Assembly: GCA_030765065.1 (NCBI GenBank)
Contig: CM060988.1
Span: 178,911,065 to 178,975,064 of the forward strand
Source: Deroplatys truncata
Taxonomy: Eukaryota > Arthropoda > Insecta > Mantodea > Mantidae
Direction: 5' to 3'
DNA: 64,000 nt
Position 1 is the stretch's first letter; every line of letters begins with the position of its first letter. Positions 1 through 10,865 of this stretch are shown here, in pieces. Below the pieces are notes generated by a model that saw nothing but the letters and a program-made list of their open reading frames with translations, was not told the origin of the DNA and ran no database searches. A program made the position numbers and the translations under genes.

Positions 1-605
1 ACAATTTAAGAGAATGTAAGGCTTGAAAAGTAAAGCACAGTGGCACCGTAGAGAAAATTAGCAAGTATTGCTCCCTCTAGAATTAAAACACCTTATCTCC
101 TCCTACGCTGATGGCCTGTTCACACACTGCAATTTTACGATGAGAGAATATTACGTTTTAGCAGTAAACGCCTATGAACATACAGAAACCGCCCAAGTTG
201 TGGCTTAGAGCCCTTACCAAGGATTCTGAGGGTGCTGAAAAGGTAGCAGAGAGAGAGATTATGACGACACAGGGACAGGGATAGGGTTTGCAAGGCTTAT
301 ATCTCTTCACCCCTTGCCAATTAGCTCTCCTGAACAAACATGACTGTACCAATTCTCTTGTATGGTAGAAGTTACACGCTTATATTCAAAGATGTCTCTG
401 TTTCACACACAGTAATAGGAAATAGAAGATCTAATGACTATTTCACTCGTGTATCACGTCACCAATTACAGCTGTCTATTGCTACAATTTTATCGTTTTC
501 GTTTTATCACTCGTGTCTTACGTAAATTTATGACCAAAGCACAACTGAATATCTCAGTTTCTTTTCACATTTATTTTGTGTGTGTACCCTATCACGATTC
601 AATTG
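1..605. other. unannotated AT-rich DNA
   Basis: No open frame, terminal repeat or internal repeat shared with the rest of the window was recognised here. The short open frames on both strands lack family motifs. Confidence 0.5.
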
Positions 606-616
606 TTACCTAAAAC

Positions 617-1324
617 ACAGGACTAGGACTAAATGCGGAGAAGAACTTAGCACAACGATTTAGAAGATTTTTGTGCCGTAAGCCCCTAACGGGGTGCCCT
701 CGGTAGGGAGGGTTGACGCCCGGACCAGAGGCACCACAGGACAGAGTCCCTACCTTCTTCAGTTTTAAACTCCCGAAATAGCAGCTGGTGCAACCAGCTC
801 CCCTTTCCGCTTCGGGCTTATACATCCCCTAGGGGGTCGAGACTCGAAAACCACCCCCATTCCGGGGACGAAGGGTTATAGGTGGATGTTTTCGTCGTGC
901 ATAGGCAGAAACCCAGAGGGGAGAAGCTGACAGTATTCCCCTTGTGTGGAACTGCGGTGATGTCACGCTGTGTACGCGCCTGCTGCTCTGTTACAACTGA
1001 ACCAACACCCCTTCCAGAAGATAAACGGACTTGTCCAACTACTGGGCTTACAGATGAGTCTGTCACAACGAAAAAATCGTACTGTACATACAGCATCCTT
1101 TTCCCCTGTCATGCACCTCCAACACTTACACCCTGAAATAGACCAAGCAGATGAAAGGAGGTGGAATGGAGGGACAGGAAATTCCGGTGGTGCAATGAAA
1201 ACATATGCCTAGCAACACGGGAAAACCACGAAAAACACCATACCTATGTCGGAAGGTCCATCGCGGGAATCGAACCCACCCAAATGCGTACCACAGACGT
1301 TACCGTCTGAGCCATTCCGCTCGG
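617..1324 (-). mobile_element. long tRNA-derived SINE (family S1), full length
   Basis: On the reverse strand the element starts at about 1324 with a tRNA-like head. It has an A-box-like stretch (tggctcagacgg) and a clear B box (ggttcgattcccgc, about 1264-1277). A body of about 620 bases follows and matches the second copy at 25606-26060 over several blocks, including tttttcgtgg, cctgtccctccatt and agggactctgtcctg. Imperfect direct repeats flank it: ttacctaaaac at 606-616 and ttatctaaaac at 1325-1335, the signature of LINE-driven insertion. At about 700 bases it is unusually long for a SINE. The head cannot be a working tRNA because the acceptor ends do not pair. The SINE call and the duplication are seen in the sequence. 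The mobilising LINE is not identified. Confidence 0.75.
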
Positions 1325-1335
1325 TTATCTAAAAC

Positions 1336-1966
1336 AACCCTTTATTGCCGGAATTATTTTGCTGCTGTACCTCTTTTATATCCCTTTCACTGGCACAACA
1401 ACAGAAGCGATTGGAACGGCCGTGATTGTTAGAGCGATACGAACTGGATTGACCATCCATTCTAAGCCAAACGTCGCGAGTTAGAGTCCGAGCAACTGCT
1501 GTGGTAACGGACGGGGAGGACCCAAGTAAAATAACCGGTATAATGGCACGCTTGGATGCTGACGTGGTTACATTTGTCTGCAGTTGCATGGCTGTTGCTC
1601 GTTATTCATAAAAAGACACTACAGTTTTATTGCATAAATATTAATATAAAATATAGTCTAATTTTATTGTTACAGCAATCTATAAAGGGTTAAAGATAAC
1701 CCAAGTTGAAATTTCAGATGACTTAATATTTTAACCACGTGCTAGGAAATTATCACATAATGGTATACATTAGGTTCATATTTGCGCTAGTAAAATAGCT
1801 TAGAAGCAGTTTATTATTTTCTTTTAAATATTCTTCTTCTTCTTTCTGTTCCATTTTCAATTAAACATATCACACCATCTTGTTCTTGGTCTTCCCACTT
1901 GGTGATATCCTCTAGGTTTATAACTTAATAAAACTTTTGGTATTCGTTCCTCTTTCATCTTTAATA
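1336..1966. other. unannotated spacer
   Basis: No family is recognised. A short (TTC)n stretch lies near 1846-1858. The rest is AT-rich with no motif-bearing frame. Confidence 0.4.
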
Positions 1967-1968
1967 TG

Positions 1969-2184
1969 CAGGGTTATTCAAAAAGAAGGAACAGATTTTA
2001 AATATTCATTTTTAATGAACGACAATAGATAGCGACACATACGACTCATCATTGAATAGAGGAAAGTTCAAAGTTTTAAGCCCCACATATTAGTTGCATT
2101 CAGTGCCCTGGGTTTGTTTACGAGAAAATGGTGACGCCACAGGAAAAGTCGTTTTGTGTGCTGCATTATGCAAAGGGTGAATCC
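1969..2184 (+). pseudogene. 5' fragment of a DUF4817-type DNA transposon
   Basis: The stretch begins cagggttattcaaaaagaag, a typical terminal repeat for transposons of the DUF4817/DDE_3 group. About 160 bases later an ATG at 2128-2130 opens a frame reading MVTPQEKSFCVLHYAKGES, which resembles the N-terminal helix-turn-helix start of that transposase group. The frame is cut at 2185 by a family R element. No downstream half is seen after that element, so this is a remnant. The family assignment rests on a short stretch and on recall of the family. Confidence 0.5.
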
Positions 2185-2901
2185 TGAGGCAGTATTTTTA
2201 ACACTTAAATGATTTTAGTCAAATTATATAATATAAAATATAGTAACAGCCCACCTTAAAGCAATATGTGTATGTAACAATACATAAAAAGTGTATATTA
2301 AAGTCATTCTATGTGTTTATATTATTGTATATATGTAATAATGTTATCTGAATGTATTACGTAATTTAATAATATAGGAGCTGTGTGAATAATAGGTTAA
2401 AAGTTGCTAACAATGAGGTAACTTTGAGGCAATAATGAGTAAAAAAGTGTAATAATGCTACTAGTCATTCTTGGAGCAATTATGTAATTTTTGTGACAGT
2501 TTATAAAATAGCCACTCAACAACCAGAAAAAAGTTAAGTTAAATAAAAGTATTCTATTGAATTAGGAATAGCCAATCACAGATTTGAAATACAGAAATTT
2601 ACAAATTTAGGCGGTAGAAATCAAGTCAGTTGCTTGTAGACAACGCTCATAACTGGACGGGTTGGTTGTAGACAGTGTTTCTAACCAGATGCAAGATGCG
2701 TCCTCGAGAAATTGAATACGTATTTGTGTGAGACGAAAATAATTTACGTGTTAAAAAGTGCAAGTAATTAATAAAAGACTCTCACAGCTCTCTAGGCGAA
2801 GGCTACCGAAAACTTCTTACCATACGTAGCAGCAACAAAACTTCTTCAAATTGGCTCCCAAAATTTGGGGCAAAGAACAATACAACAAACTATCAACTTC
2901 A
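2185..2901 (+). mobile_element. family R element (LTR-like), shortened copy
   Basis: The copy starts tgaggcagtattttta and is collinear with the better copy at 4259-5322: CCAAT-rich middle, then ctctcacagctct, then one ggcgaaggctaccg unit and the atacgtag repeats. It ends ...caacttca like the 4259-5322 copy. It lacks the stretch between the ctctcacagctct motif and the ggcgaagg repeat. The four bases before it (atcc) differ from those after it (agtt), so no target duplication remains. Confidence 0.6.
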
Positions 2902-3150
2902 AGTTATCGCGTTAACTGTTACTGGAGACTGTTACCGAGCCTGGGTGACACCACTGACTGCATGTGCATTGGAATCGCTTATCGGGAATGATTGTCTCAA
3001 TTTGTTTACAGCTAGAGTCATTGTCGGAGTTGCAAATACATATTTGTTTATTAGAGTGTGTTGCTTATTGCTTCGAATATAGGTCACAGGCCATAGTTGA
3101 CAGGTCAGTCAGCAATGCGTTCCATTAAGATGGTTATTCACACACGATTA
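2902..3150. other. unannotated spacer
   Basis: No family or coding signal recognised. Confidence 0.4.
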
Positions 3151-3247
3151 TACAGGGAGAGCCAAAAAACCATGAACCTGTTTTTTCCTGTCCGCGTTCT
3201 CGGCGTTCGTTGCCATTATCACAGAGAGGCGCGGATGAAACCATACA
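3151..3247 (+). mobile_element. possible solitary transposon end
   Basis: tacagggagagccaaaaaac at 3151 has the TA + CAGGG form seen at the ends of DUF4817-type and Tc1/mariner elements (compare 50721). No partner end is visible and a family H copy starts at 3248. This could be chance. Confidence 0.3.
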
Positions 3248-3382
3248 TTTTTTACTTTCTCTACTACGTATAGTAAGTAGGGGAAGTATTGTATTCCACC
3301 CAAAAATTCGATACCGAGATTTCACCGGAAATACATGTTTTGAGACCCCCTGAATCGAAAAAAAAGCATTTTTGGAAACATG

Positions 3383-3424
<42 letters not shown>

Positions 3425-4127
3425 TGTGAACAGCACAATTCAGAAACGAACAGTCGGATAAACACCAAACTTGGTATTTAGGTTCAGTATCTTCCAGAAA
3501 TGCGACAAGAAGGTTTTCAAGAAAATCCCCCCACCCCAGATTACTCTTTACATGGAACATTTTTCGAAAATTTTAATTTCCTCAAAAATGGCTCTAACGA
3601 TTTCGATTAAAATATCATATGTTTAAGATATTTTCATGACAAATGGAATGTATATCTCGAGTTTTCTGCGAATGTCTCCAAAACAATTCTTCATTGTGAA
3701 TGACTTTTCCATAACTGGTAAACCACAAGAGATAGACAAAATGTTACTACACAAAAATGTAGATCGCGTTAAAATACACAATTTATGTCATACTTTCTTT
3801 TGTTGAGTGAGGCATTTTTGAGATATTGCTTGTTATTCCCTTAAATTTTCCAATAATTATACTTTTTCTCAAATGGGAATTAGTTATTCATTTTTTTTGT
3901 CCTGGTAATACAAAGAGAATGGAATACTCCACATAGCAACCAGCTCTTAAAATATTTGACTATCGCTTAAAGCCTACCAATTCCCCTTGCATCTACAAGA
4001 AAATTATCAATAAGATTAACATCTCGACATCTCGATTAACATGAAGCATATGGAGAATACGCGTTTGTAAAAATAGTTTGTACAAGGGTAGAGAAAGTCA
4101 TGTGAGTGTAACACATCAGATTTTTTT
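3248..4127 (+). mobile_element. family H element (DINE-1/HINE-like), subfamily A
   Basis: Reference description of family H. The 5' end lies in a T run followed by actttctctact. Then come conserved blocks (tattccacccaaaaattcg, catgttttgagacccc), a (TG)n tract (3387-3423 here), a body without consistent coding, and near the 3' end agtagagaaagt, the inverse of the 5' motif. A small stem-loop follows (atgtg, 7-base loop, cacat), then cag and a T run. One short inverted repeat placed terminally at 5' but about 25 bases inside at 3', the 3' hairpin, the internal microsatellite, the T-run target and the absence of a target duplication match what is known of DINE-1 and other Helentron-associated elements (HINEs). 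There is no Rep/helicase gene here, so it is non-autonomous. A palindromic MITE with unrelated ends is the alternative. Confidence 0.65.
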
Positions 4128-4254
4128 ATTAATCCTTCACACGATTAAATAACACTTCACTGATGTATCCTACTATAGGTGAGATTATTGTTATTTGCAC
4201 TTTTAAACACGTAAATTTTATATTGTTCTCTCTGTTTTGAATTTCTTATGTCTC
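4128..4254 (-). mobile_element. family R fragment, reverse (outer copy, left part)
   Basis: The stretch from ttattaatccttcacacg to cttatgtctcac matches reverse-strand family R interior (compare 23205-23330). A forward family R element is inserted directly after it, and the outer copy resumes at 5327. Confidence 0.65.
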
Positions 4255-4258
4255 ACAC

Positions 4259-5322
4259 TGAGGCAGTGTTTTTAACACTTAAATGATTTCGGTCAAATTA
4301 TATAATAAGTAAATTCAATAACAGCCCGCCTTGAACCAATATGTGTATGTAATAATTTGTAAAATGTATGTAACAGTCATTGCATATGATTATATTATTG
4401 TATCCTTGTGCAATAATGTTATGTGAACGCATTACGTAATTTAATAATGTAGGAGCTGTGAGAATAATAAGTTAAACTTGCTAACAATGAGGTAACAATG
4501 ACGAACCTTGAGGCAATAACAAGTTTGAGAGTTTAAATGCTATTTGTGATTCTTGGAAGCATTAATGTAATTTTAGTGTCAGTTTATAAAAATAGCCAAT
4601 CAACAACCAGAAAAAGTTTACTTAAATGCAGGTATTCTATTGGAGTAAAAATAGCCAATCAGAGACTTGAAATACAGAAATTTACAAGTTTAGAGGTTGA
4701 AATCTGTTCAGTTGCCTACGGACAGTGTTTGTAAATGGATGCGTGATGCGTTCTCGAGAAATATAATACGTATTTGTGTGAGACGAAAATAGTGTACGTG
4801 TTAAAAAGTGCAAGTATTAAATAAAAGAATCTCACGCTCTCGATATCAGTGAAGTGCTATTTAATTTGTGTCAAGGATTAATAAAAAGGAGTGAATTAAA
4901 ACTTAAAAATCTGCGTAAGCCTACATTTTTGTCGCATCACGCCCTGCTAAGATATCCATGTTTATAAAATATTACTGACGCAGCCGAGGCCAAACATAAA
5001 TATATAATATGTAAAGAAACTGTTAAATTACAAAAAGCTATTATTTTTAAACTTGGGGCAAAGGCTACCTAAAAACACATTTGGGGCGAAGGCTACCGGA
5101 AACTGTTTACTATACGTGCTTTTGCAACTACTACAAGTTCGGCTCCCCAACAGTTTAAATATAATACAACTCCTACTTCAAATAGGCTTTTCCATACGTG
5201 ATATAAAAACCTTCTTCTTCCATACGTGGAGCTAAACAAATAAACAACTCCTTCAATACAAATTACTTCAAATTGACGCTCAAAGCGTGGTGCAAATAAC
5301 GTAAAGACAATATTCAACTTCA
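4259..5322 (+). mobile_element. family R element (LTR-like), complete with 4-bp duplication
   Basis: Reference copy of family R, 1064 bases. It starts TGAGGCAG, ends ...CAACTTCA, and is flanked by ACAC at 4255-4258 and 5323-5326. Inside are TATAAA-like and three CCAAT-type motifs (about 4575-4680), an aattaataaa-type poly(A) signal context, then ggggcgaaggctaccggaaa units and repeats around ccatacgtgg near the 3' end. TG...CA ends, a 4-bp duplication and promoter plus poly(A) motifs are typical of a solo LTR, with 4 bp suggesting Ty3/gypsy-like integration. No gag or pol reading is present, and no primer-binding site can be assigned. It is inserted in a reverse-strand copy of its own family. 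Confidence 0.7.
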
Positions 5323-5326
5323 ACAC

Positions 5327-5824
5327 TGAACCTATACCGAACTGCTCGGGTACGCAATCTTGTAGCGTCTCCCGCCTGAATTTCAAGTCTCTAATTGGCT
5401 AATCCTACTCCAATACAATACCTTTATTTAACTTAAGCTTTTTCTAGTTTTGATTGGCTATTTATAAACTGGTTTAAATATTACATTATTATTGTTCCAC
5501 GAATTATTGGTAGCCTTATTAAACTTTCTAATTTATTGTTGTCTCAAGGTTACCTCATTATTAGCAACTATCGGTTTCTACTTTGTAATTCTGTTTACTA
5601 CGGAAGGCAGCTTGCTTCTATTCTCACAGCTCCTACATTGTTAAACTACGCAATACATTCACAATAACATTATTATACATGTACACAATAATATATACAT
5701 AATACAATGACTGTAACGTACACATTATATATTATTACATACACATATTGCTTTAAGGTGGGCTGTTATATTTTATATTATATAATTAGACTGATATCAT
5801 TTAAGTGTTAGAAATACTGCCTCA
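5327..5824 (-). mobile_element. family R element, reverse (outer copy, right part)
   Basis: This is the continuation of the copy interrupted at 4255. It reads back through the CCAAT-rich block (gattggctatttataaac) to aaatactgcctca, the inverse of the family R start. Its first 60 bases (ctgctcgggtacgc...) match the variant copy at 33705-33745. Confidence 0.65.
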
Positions 5825-5916
5825 GTTCAAAGCATGTACTTCAGGTGAAATCTGGATATAATTTTTTTGGTGGAATACAACAGTTCCTCTAATTACTATA
5901 CATAGCTTGCTATAAT
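5825..5916 (-). mobile_element. family H 5' end fragment, reverse
   Basis: It carries catgtacttcaggtgaaatc and ggtggaatacaac, diverged versions of the reverse-strand H 5' region. It is old and truncated. Confidence 0.5.
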
Positions 5917-6836
5917 TTTTACTTTCTCTACTACGTATAGTAAGTAGGGGAAGTATTGTATTCCACCCAAAAATTCGATACCTAGATTTCACCGGAAATA
6001 CATGTTTTGAGACCCCCTGAATCCAAAAAAAGCATTTTTGGAAACATGTCCGTGTGTGTGTGTGTGTCTGTGTGTGTCTGTGTGTCTGTGAACAGCATAA
6101 CTCAGAAACGAACAGTCGGATAAACACCAAACTTGGTATTTAGGTTCAGTATCTTCCAGGGATGCGACACGAAGGTTTTCAAGAAAATCCCCCCAACCCA
6201 GGATACCCTTTACATGAAATATTTTTCGAAAATTTTAATTTTCTCAAAAATGGCTCTAACGATTTTGATTAAAATATCATATGTTTAAGATATTTTTATG
6301 ACAAATAAGATGTATATCTTGAATTTTCTGGGAATGTCTCCAAAAGTATTCTTTATTGAGAACGAATTATGCATAACTGGTAAACCGTAAGAGGTAGACA
6401 AACTTTTACTACACAAAAAATGTAGATCGCGTTAAAATACAGAATTTATGTCATACACATTTTTTTTGTTGAGTGAACCATTTTCGAGATATTAATTGTT
6501 ATTCCCTTAAATTTTTCAATACTTATTTTCTCAAATGGGAATTCGTTATTCATTTTTTTGTCTTTGATATGCAAAGAATATTAATCTGTGGCAAAGCGAA
6601 TGGTGCTGCACCTAGCAACCAGCTATTAAGAGATATGTATGTGCTTAAAGGCTACTGTATTTGTATATTGCCCTTGTAAATATACATTCCTCTTACATCT
6701 ACAAGAAAATTAGCAATAAGGTAGAGTCTGCAAATGTTTATCTCGATTAACATAAAGTAGATGGAGAATAAGCGTTTGTAAAAATAGTTTGTATAAGAGT
6801 AGAGAAAGTCATGTGAGTGAACACATCAGATTTTTT
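5917..6836 (+). mobile_element. family H element, subfamily A
   Basis: Full-length copy. The 5' actttctctact starts at 5921 and the (TG)n tract is near 6052-6090. The 3' gtagagaaagtcatgtg and cacatcag (ending 6829) are followed by a T run. Confidence 0.65.
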
Positions 6837-7539
6837 TTAATTGCAAAGCTTAGAAACCACTACTTTAGATAAATTCTAATGTTTCGTGCCACGTGGGATT
6901 TGCACGCCACAGTTTAAGAACTAAGAAGGGGCGGAGAGCTAACACGTTCATGCGCTTTTAATTGTACTTTAGACGTCAGCTTCAGAATCTGTACAATTAG
7001 TCCGTCCCTCCCTCCCCCAGTCCATTTTCGGAACCTATCTCTCATGACCTCCCCTTAAAAATTCAACCTTCAGGTTGCCGTTTTCTCACGTAGCGATTAT
7101 TTATGCACAAGGTCTGGAAGAACTTTGCGTGACCGTTTAAAACGAAAAAGCAGTCAGATATCTGCTCCAAGCGCATGTGTAACAGTCGCAAGACTGCCTT
7201 TATCCATTAACAACATGTCATAGGTATTACAGACTACTCATATATATTATGTTATTTTTCTAACCCGTTTAATTAATCGCAATGAACGTTGAGACGCATC
7301 CATGGGCCTGAATTATCACCTAGAAGGCGCCGACTGGGCGGTTGAAGAGATAAGTATACGTAGTGCCGCTCTCGCTTGCGCAAACACCAGGAGCGCTATC
7401 GAGAGATAAAGAGATTCTTCTGGAAGCTTTTTGCCCCCACCTCCCGCGGACATTCTAGAACTCTCTCGAAAACTCCAGCGACTATTGATAACGTACTACG
7501 TTACTTGCTTCTGATGTCGTAATCTCGTAGCCCGTTCTG
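6837..7539. other. unannotated spacer
   Basis: More mixed base composition than the flanking repeats (GC-richer around 7320-7460), but no coding frame or repeat shared within the window was recognised. Confidence 0.4.
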
Positions 7540-7862
7540 TTGTCTCGTGCACCAACCGCTCTAGTGGTAGAGCTGTGAGTACTTTGTCGTCCTCGGTAGT
7601 CTAGGTGTATATACTAGCCTCTAGTTTCGAGGTCGTGGGTTTAAACCCAGCGGATCTTTTTAAGGCGTAATAATTCTTAGCATGGCTTCCTTCGAAAGGG
7701 GAGTAAAGCCCGTGGTCCTGTGTAGTAGATTTACGGCACGTAAAAGAACCTCAAGCCTGATAAAGAGGCCTCTGAGCAAAATTTCCGGTTTTTCACGCCC
7801 AATATAGAATGGGACGCTAAGAGCCATAGGAGTTAAAGAGCGTCCATAAATAAAATTTAATT
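7540..7862 (+). mobile_element. tRNA-derived SINE, family S2
   Basis: The head has an A-box-like ctctagtggtagagc and a B-box-like gtgggtttaaaccc (about 7626-7640), with extra sequence between them. The body contains ggcacgtaaaagaacc and ends gagcgtccataaataaaa. The last 55 bases recur at 52065-52120. The 5' boundary is approximate and no target duplication was found. Confidence 0.55.
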
Positions 7863-8323
7863 TAAGGAGATAAGGTACTCTGAAATGGTCAAAAATCGTA
7901 TTTTTGTTTTAGGCACCAGTAAAATTGCTATTATTTCCAGTTTCAAAAAATATATACTTCTTGGAGGTTAAGAGGTTTTTAAGACATTTAAATATCATTT
8001 ACAAGCTAGTCTGCATTCCTTTAAAGCTGTCATGCAACGCCGCTTTCTAGAACATTTTTGTATCCTTCAATAGCGAACGACTATATCATGCCCAGCGAGC
8101 AGTTCAACAATTAACAATAGGGGCCAGGACCAAGAGAACGCAATCAAAAAAGCTGAAGCAATCCAGGAATTAAGGTGGAGATGATTATGAATTTACTGAA
8201 ATATGTCAGAATTTTAATGTTCAAAACTTTAAATTCAGTTTTCTCAAAACAACATTTTTGGATACTTATGCACCTTTTTCTCGGTAAGTATCAGAGGTAG
8301 AGAGCTGAAATTTTCACTACATG
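7863..8323. other. unannotated spacer
   Basis: AT-rich, no motif-bearing frame, no repeat recognised. Confidence 0.4.
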
Positions 8324-8325
8324 TA

Positions 8326-9437
8326 CGACGGGCACTATTTATATTTTGAACTTAATAATTAAAACAAAGTAATTTCTGATTGAAAACTGCTTTATTGTTT
8401 TTCAAAATATTCTCCTTTGCGATCAATACACTTTTGCATCCGTTTGAACCATTTGTCAAAGCATTTATTCCTGTCTTCTTGAGACACCTCCAAAACATGG
8501 TTTTTGAAGGCATCAACGGCTTCTTCTGCCAACGAAAATCGTGGTCTATACAATTTATTCTTGATGTTTGGGAACAAAAAGAAGTCATTGGGTACCAAAT
8601 CAGGGCTGTATGGCGGATGACCCATCAATTCGATTTTTTGAGTCTTCAAATACTCTGTTGTTAGACGAAATGTCTGTGCGCTCGCATTGTCTTGATGAAG
8701 AACGATCCTACGGTTCTTATTCGTTTTCCTTACTTCACCGGAGACTTCCGGCAAACAAATGGTTGTGTACCGTTCGGCATTGACCGTTTTACGTAGCTCT
8801 AAAGGCACTTGCCACATGGCCAGTTTTGCTGAAAAAGCAGGCAACCATTTGCTTCGAAGTGCTTCGAGTGCGAACAACTTTTGTTGGATTTGCTTCATCT
8901 TGAAACACCCATACAGTCGACTGCTGTTTACGTTCCGGCTCATACGCATTGATCCATGATTCGTCACCTGTTAAAATCTTATATACGTCTTTTGAGGCAC
9001 CGACATTGTATTTCTTGAGCATTTTTTTTACACCAATCGACACGAGCATCTTTTTGAGATTGCGTCAAATTATATGGGATCCAACGAGAGCAAACCTTTT
9101 TCACGGCTAAATAATCGAGCAATATTTTATATATGCTGGTGGAACCAATGCCTAGTGTTGCCTCAATCTCACAATATGTCGCATGACGATCTTTCATTAT
9201 CAGCTTTTGCACAGCATCAATGTTTTCTGGCACAACAATTGACTTTAAATTCGTTATACCAGCGTTTCACAGTGGCAAAGGATGGAGCTTCGTCGCCAAA
9301 TGTGGAAGTTAGTTGATCGATGCACTCTTGTCTTGATAATCCACGTCGAAAGTCGTAATAAATCATTGCACGAACATTTCACGAGTTAATTCCATGTTTT
9401 GCGATTTCTATCTCTGGAGTAACTTAAAACAAAGTGT
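8326..9437 (-). mobile_element. mariner element, one end lost
   Basis: The left end is TA (8324-8325) followed by cgacgggcactatttatatt. No matching inverted end lies near 9400-9440, where the sequence passes directly into an unrelated DUF4817 transposase C-terminus. The element is therefore truncated at its 5' (start-codon) side. Confidence 0.6.
8389..9395 (-). pseudogene. mariner transposase, frameshifted
   Basis: This encodes a DDE-type transposase of the mariner (D,D34D) family, which cuts and pastes elements at TA sites. The start MELTREMF at 9395 fits a mariner N-terminus. Homology then runs through three frames: an N-terminal HTH part (SIYKILLDYLAVKKV), a piece with the first catalytic Asp (TGDESWI), and a C-terminal 191-residue frame with HQDN and VPNDFFLF. 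I count 34 residues between the second and third Asp, as the family requires. All three catalytic Asp codons survive, but an early TGA and at least two frameshifts break the gene. Length is near the usual 340 residues. Confidence 0.75.
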
Positions 9438-9439
9438 GC

Positions 9440-9601
9440 ATGACAAACCCACACACTCTGGAAGAATTAAAACAAAATATGCGCCAGGAAATTGCCAGCA
9501 TTTCTCAACGTGAAGTACGGATAGTCATGGATAGTTTCCTAAAGAGGTGCCAAAACTGTATGGACAACGACGGTGGCCAGTTTCAGCATCTCCTTTCATA
9601 A
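9440..9601 (+). pseudogene. DUF4817-type transposase C-terminus
   Basis: An open stretch of 53 codons ending in TAA reads NPHTLEELKQNMRQEI, then a KRCQNCM motif and FQHLLS. This is the characteristic C-terminal end of transposases of the DUF4817/DDE_3 group. The catalytic part is absent, with mariner sequence abutting it on the left. It is a fragment on the strand opposite to that mariner. Confidence 0.65.
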
Positions 9602-9740
9602 GGTTGGTAAGTAAAGCCTTTGAAAGTAGTTTTAAAAATGTATGGTTTCATCCGCGTCTTTCTATGATAGCGGCAGCGGCAACTCGCTCCGAAGACGCGG
9701 ACAAGAAAAACACCGCGCAGCCGGTTCGTAGTTTTTTGAC
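9602..9740. other. unannotated junction
   Basis: Short unclassified stretch between a transposase fragment and a family H copy. Confidence 0.3.
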
Positions 9741-10395
9741 TCTCTCTGTAGATACAAACGGAACAGCAATAGTCAAATGTTTAAGAACTGGACGCTATAT
9801 GCTGGCCTTAAAATTCCATACTGTTTCCATGCAATCCCGAGAAACAACTGAAAATCGATGGAACTTTAAAAAGAATGACAAAGAATTGAACAAAGCGAAA
9901 CATTAATAAGGATATCTCGGAAATGGCTGATGCTACAAAAAAGTATGTTTGAAATAAATTGTGTGTTTTAAACAGTTCTACATTTTTTGTGTCGTACGTT
10001 TTCGTCTATCGCCTAACGTTTACCAGTTATGCAAGATTATGCATAACTACTTCCAAATAAAGATGACTTCACAGGCTATTCCCAGAAAATTCAAGATATA
10101 CATTTTATTTATAATGTAAATATCTTTAATATACGGTATTTTAATCAAAATCGTTGGAGCCATTTTTTAGAAGATCAAAAGCTTCGAAAAATCTTCCATG
10201 TAAAGGGTACTCTGGGATGTGGGGACTTTCTTGAAAATCTTCGTGACGTATCTTTGAAATATGTTGAACCTATATACCACCCACACTCACACGCACACAC
10301 ATAAACATACAGGCTGTCTTTCTCCCTTCTAATTTTTTGGTGGAATGGGTACAATATTTCTCTACGTATTATATGCAATGGTAGAGAAACTAAAA
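9741..10395 (-). mobile_element. family H element, subfamily B, reverse
   Basis: Subfamily B differs from A by blocks such as ctatcgctgttctctttgta, tggaattttaaggccagc and gtttctcgcgatgtcatgga. This copy holds them inverted. It includes a diverged (AC)n stretch near 10270-10310 and ends at the 5' side in ggtagagaaac. Its 3' hairpin end is missing. Confidence 0.6.
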
Positions 10396-10865
10396 TCCTT
10401 ATTGAGAAGACAGGTTTATTTATAGTACTGTTAGCCGAAGACAGGCAGGTTGAGTGTCGGGGTTGTAATCCGTGTGCAGAATGACTGTGAAATGTCAGTG
10501 GATGCTGAACCTATATTGACATTTTGACATACAAAGCAAACCGATTACAGGAAAATCTGACGTGTAAACAAAGGCTAGCGAATGTGTCATGGCCCCCTCG
10601 AAATGAACAGGTGCCAGTTTGGTGAAAATACAAAAGAGGGCGTGGACTCGATTGTGGTCATACACTGCTACCAACCTTTGATGTGAAAGTTAAGTACATA
10701 ACTCGTTATATCTGTTGGGAATGTTGCAAGCAGTTGTCATAGGGTACAAAGACATAGGTTTTATACCAATAGAATTCTCAGCTTCAGCTATCGAAATGCT
10801 TCTCTTACCTCCCTGTCAATATTCTCTTCCATCTCTCTCGATCCCCATCTGTCATCTTCTCTCTA
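10396..10865. other. unannotated spacer
   Basis: No family recognised. The ORF at 10715-10951 has no motif. Confidence 0.4.

Noticed and set aside
1259..1326. Possible functional tRNA gene on the reverse strand
   Set aside because: The B box is good, but the acceptor ends do not pair, and a long shared body with target duplications follows, so it is a SINE head.
4259..5824. A single foldback transposon with 430-base terminal inverted repeats
   Set aside because: The 4-bp ACAC duplication around 4259-5322 and the continuation of the reverse copy on both sides show a nested insertion of two family R copies instead.
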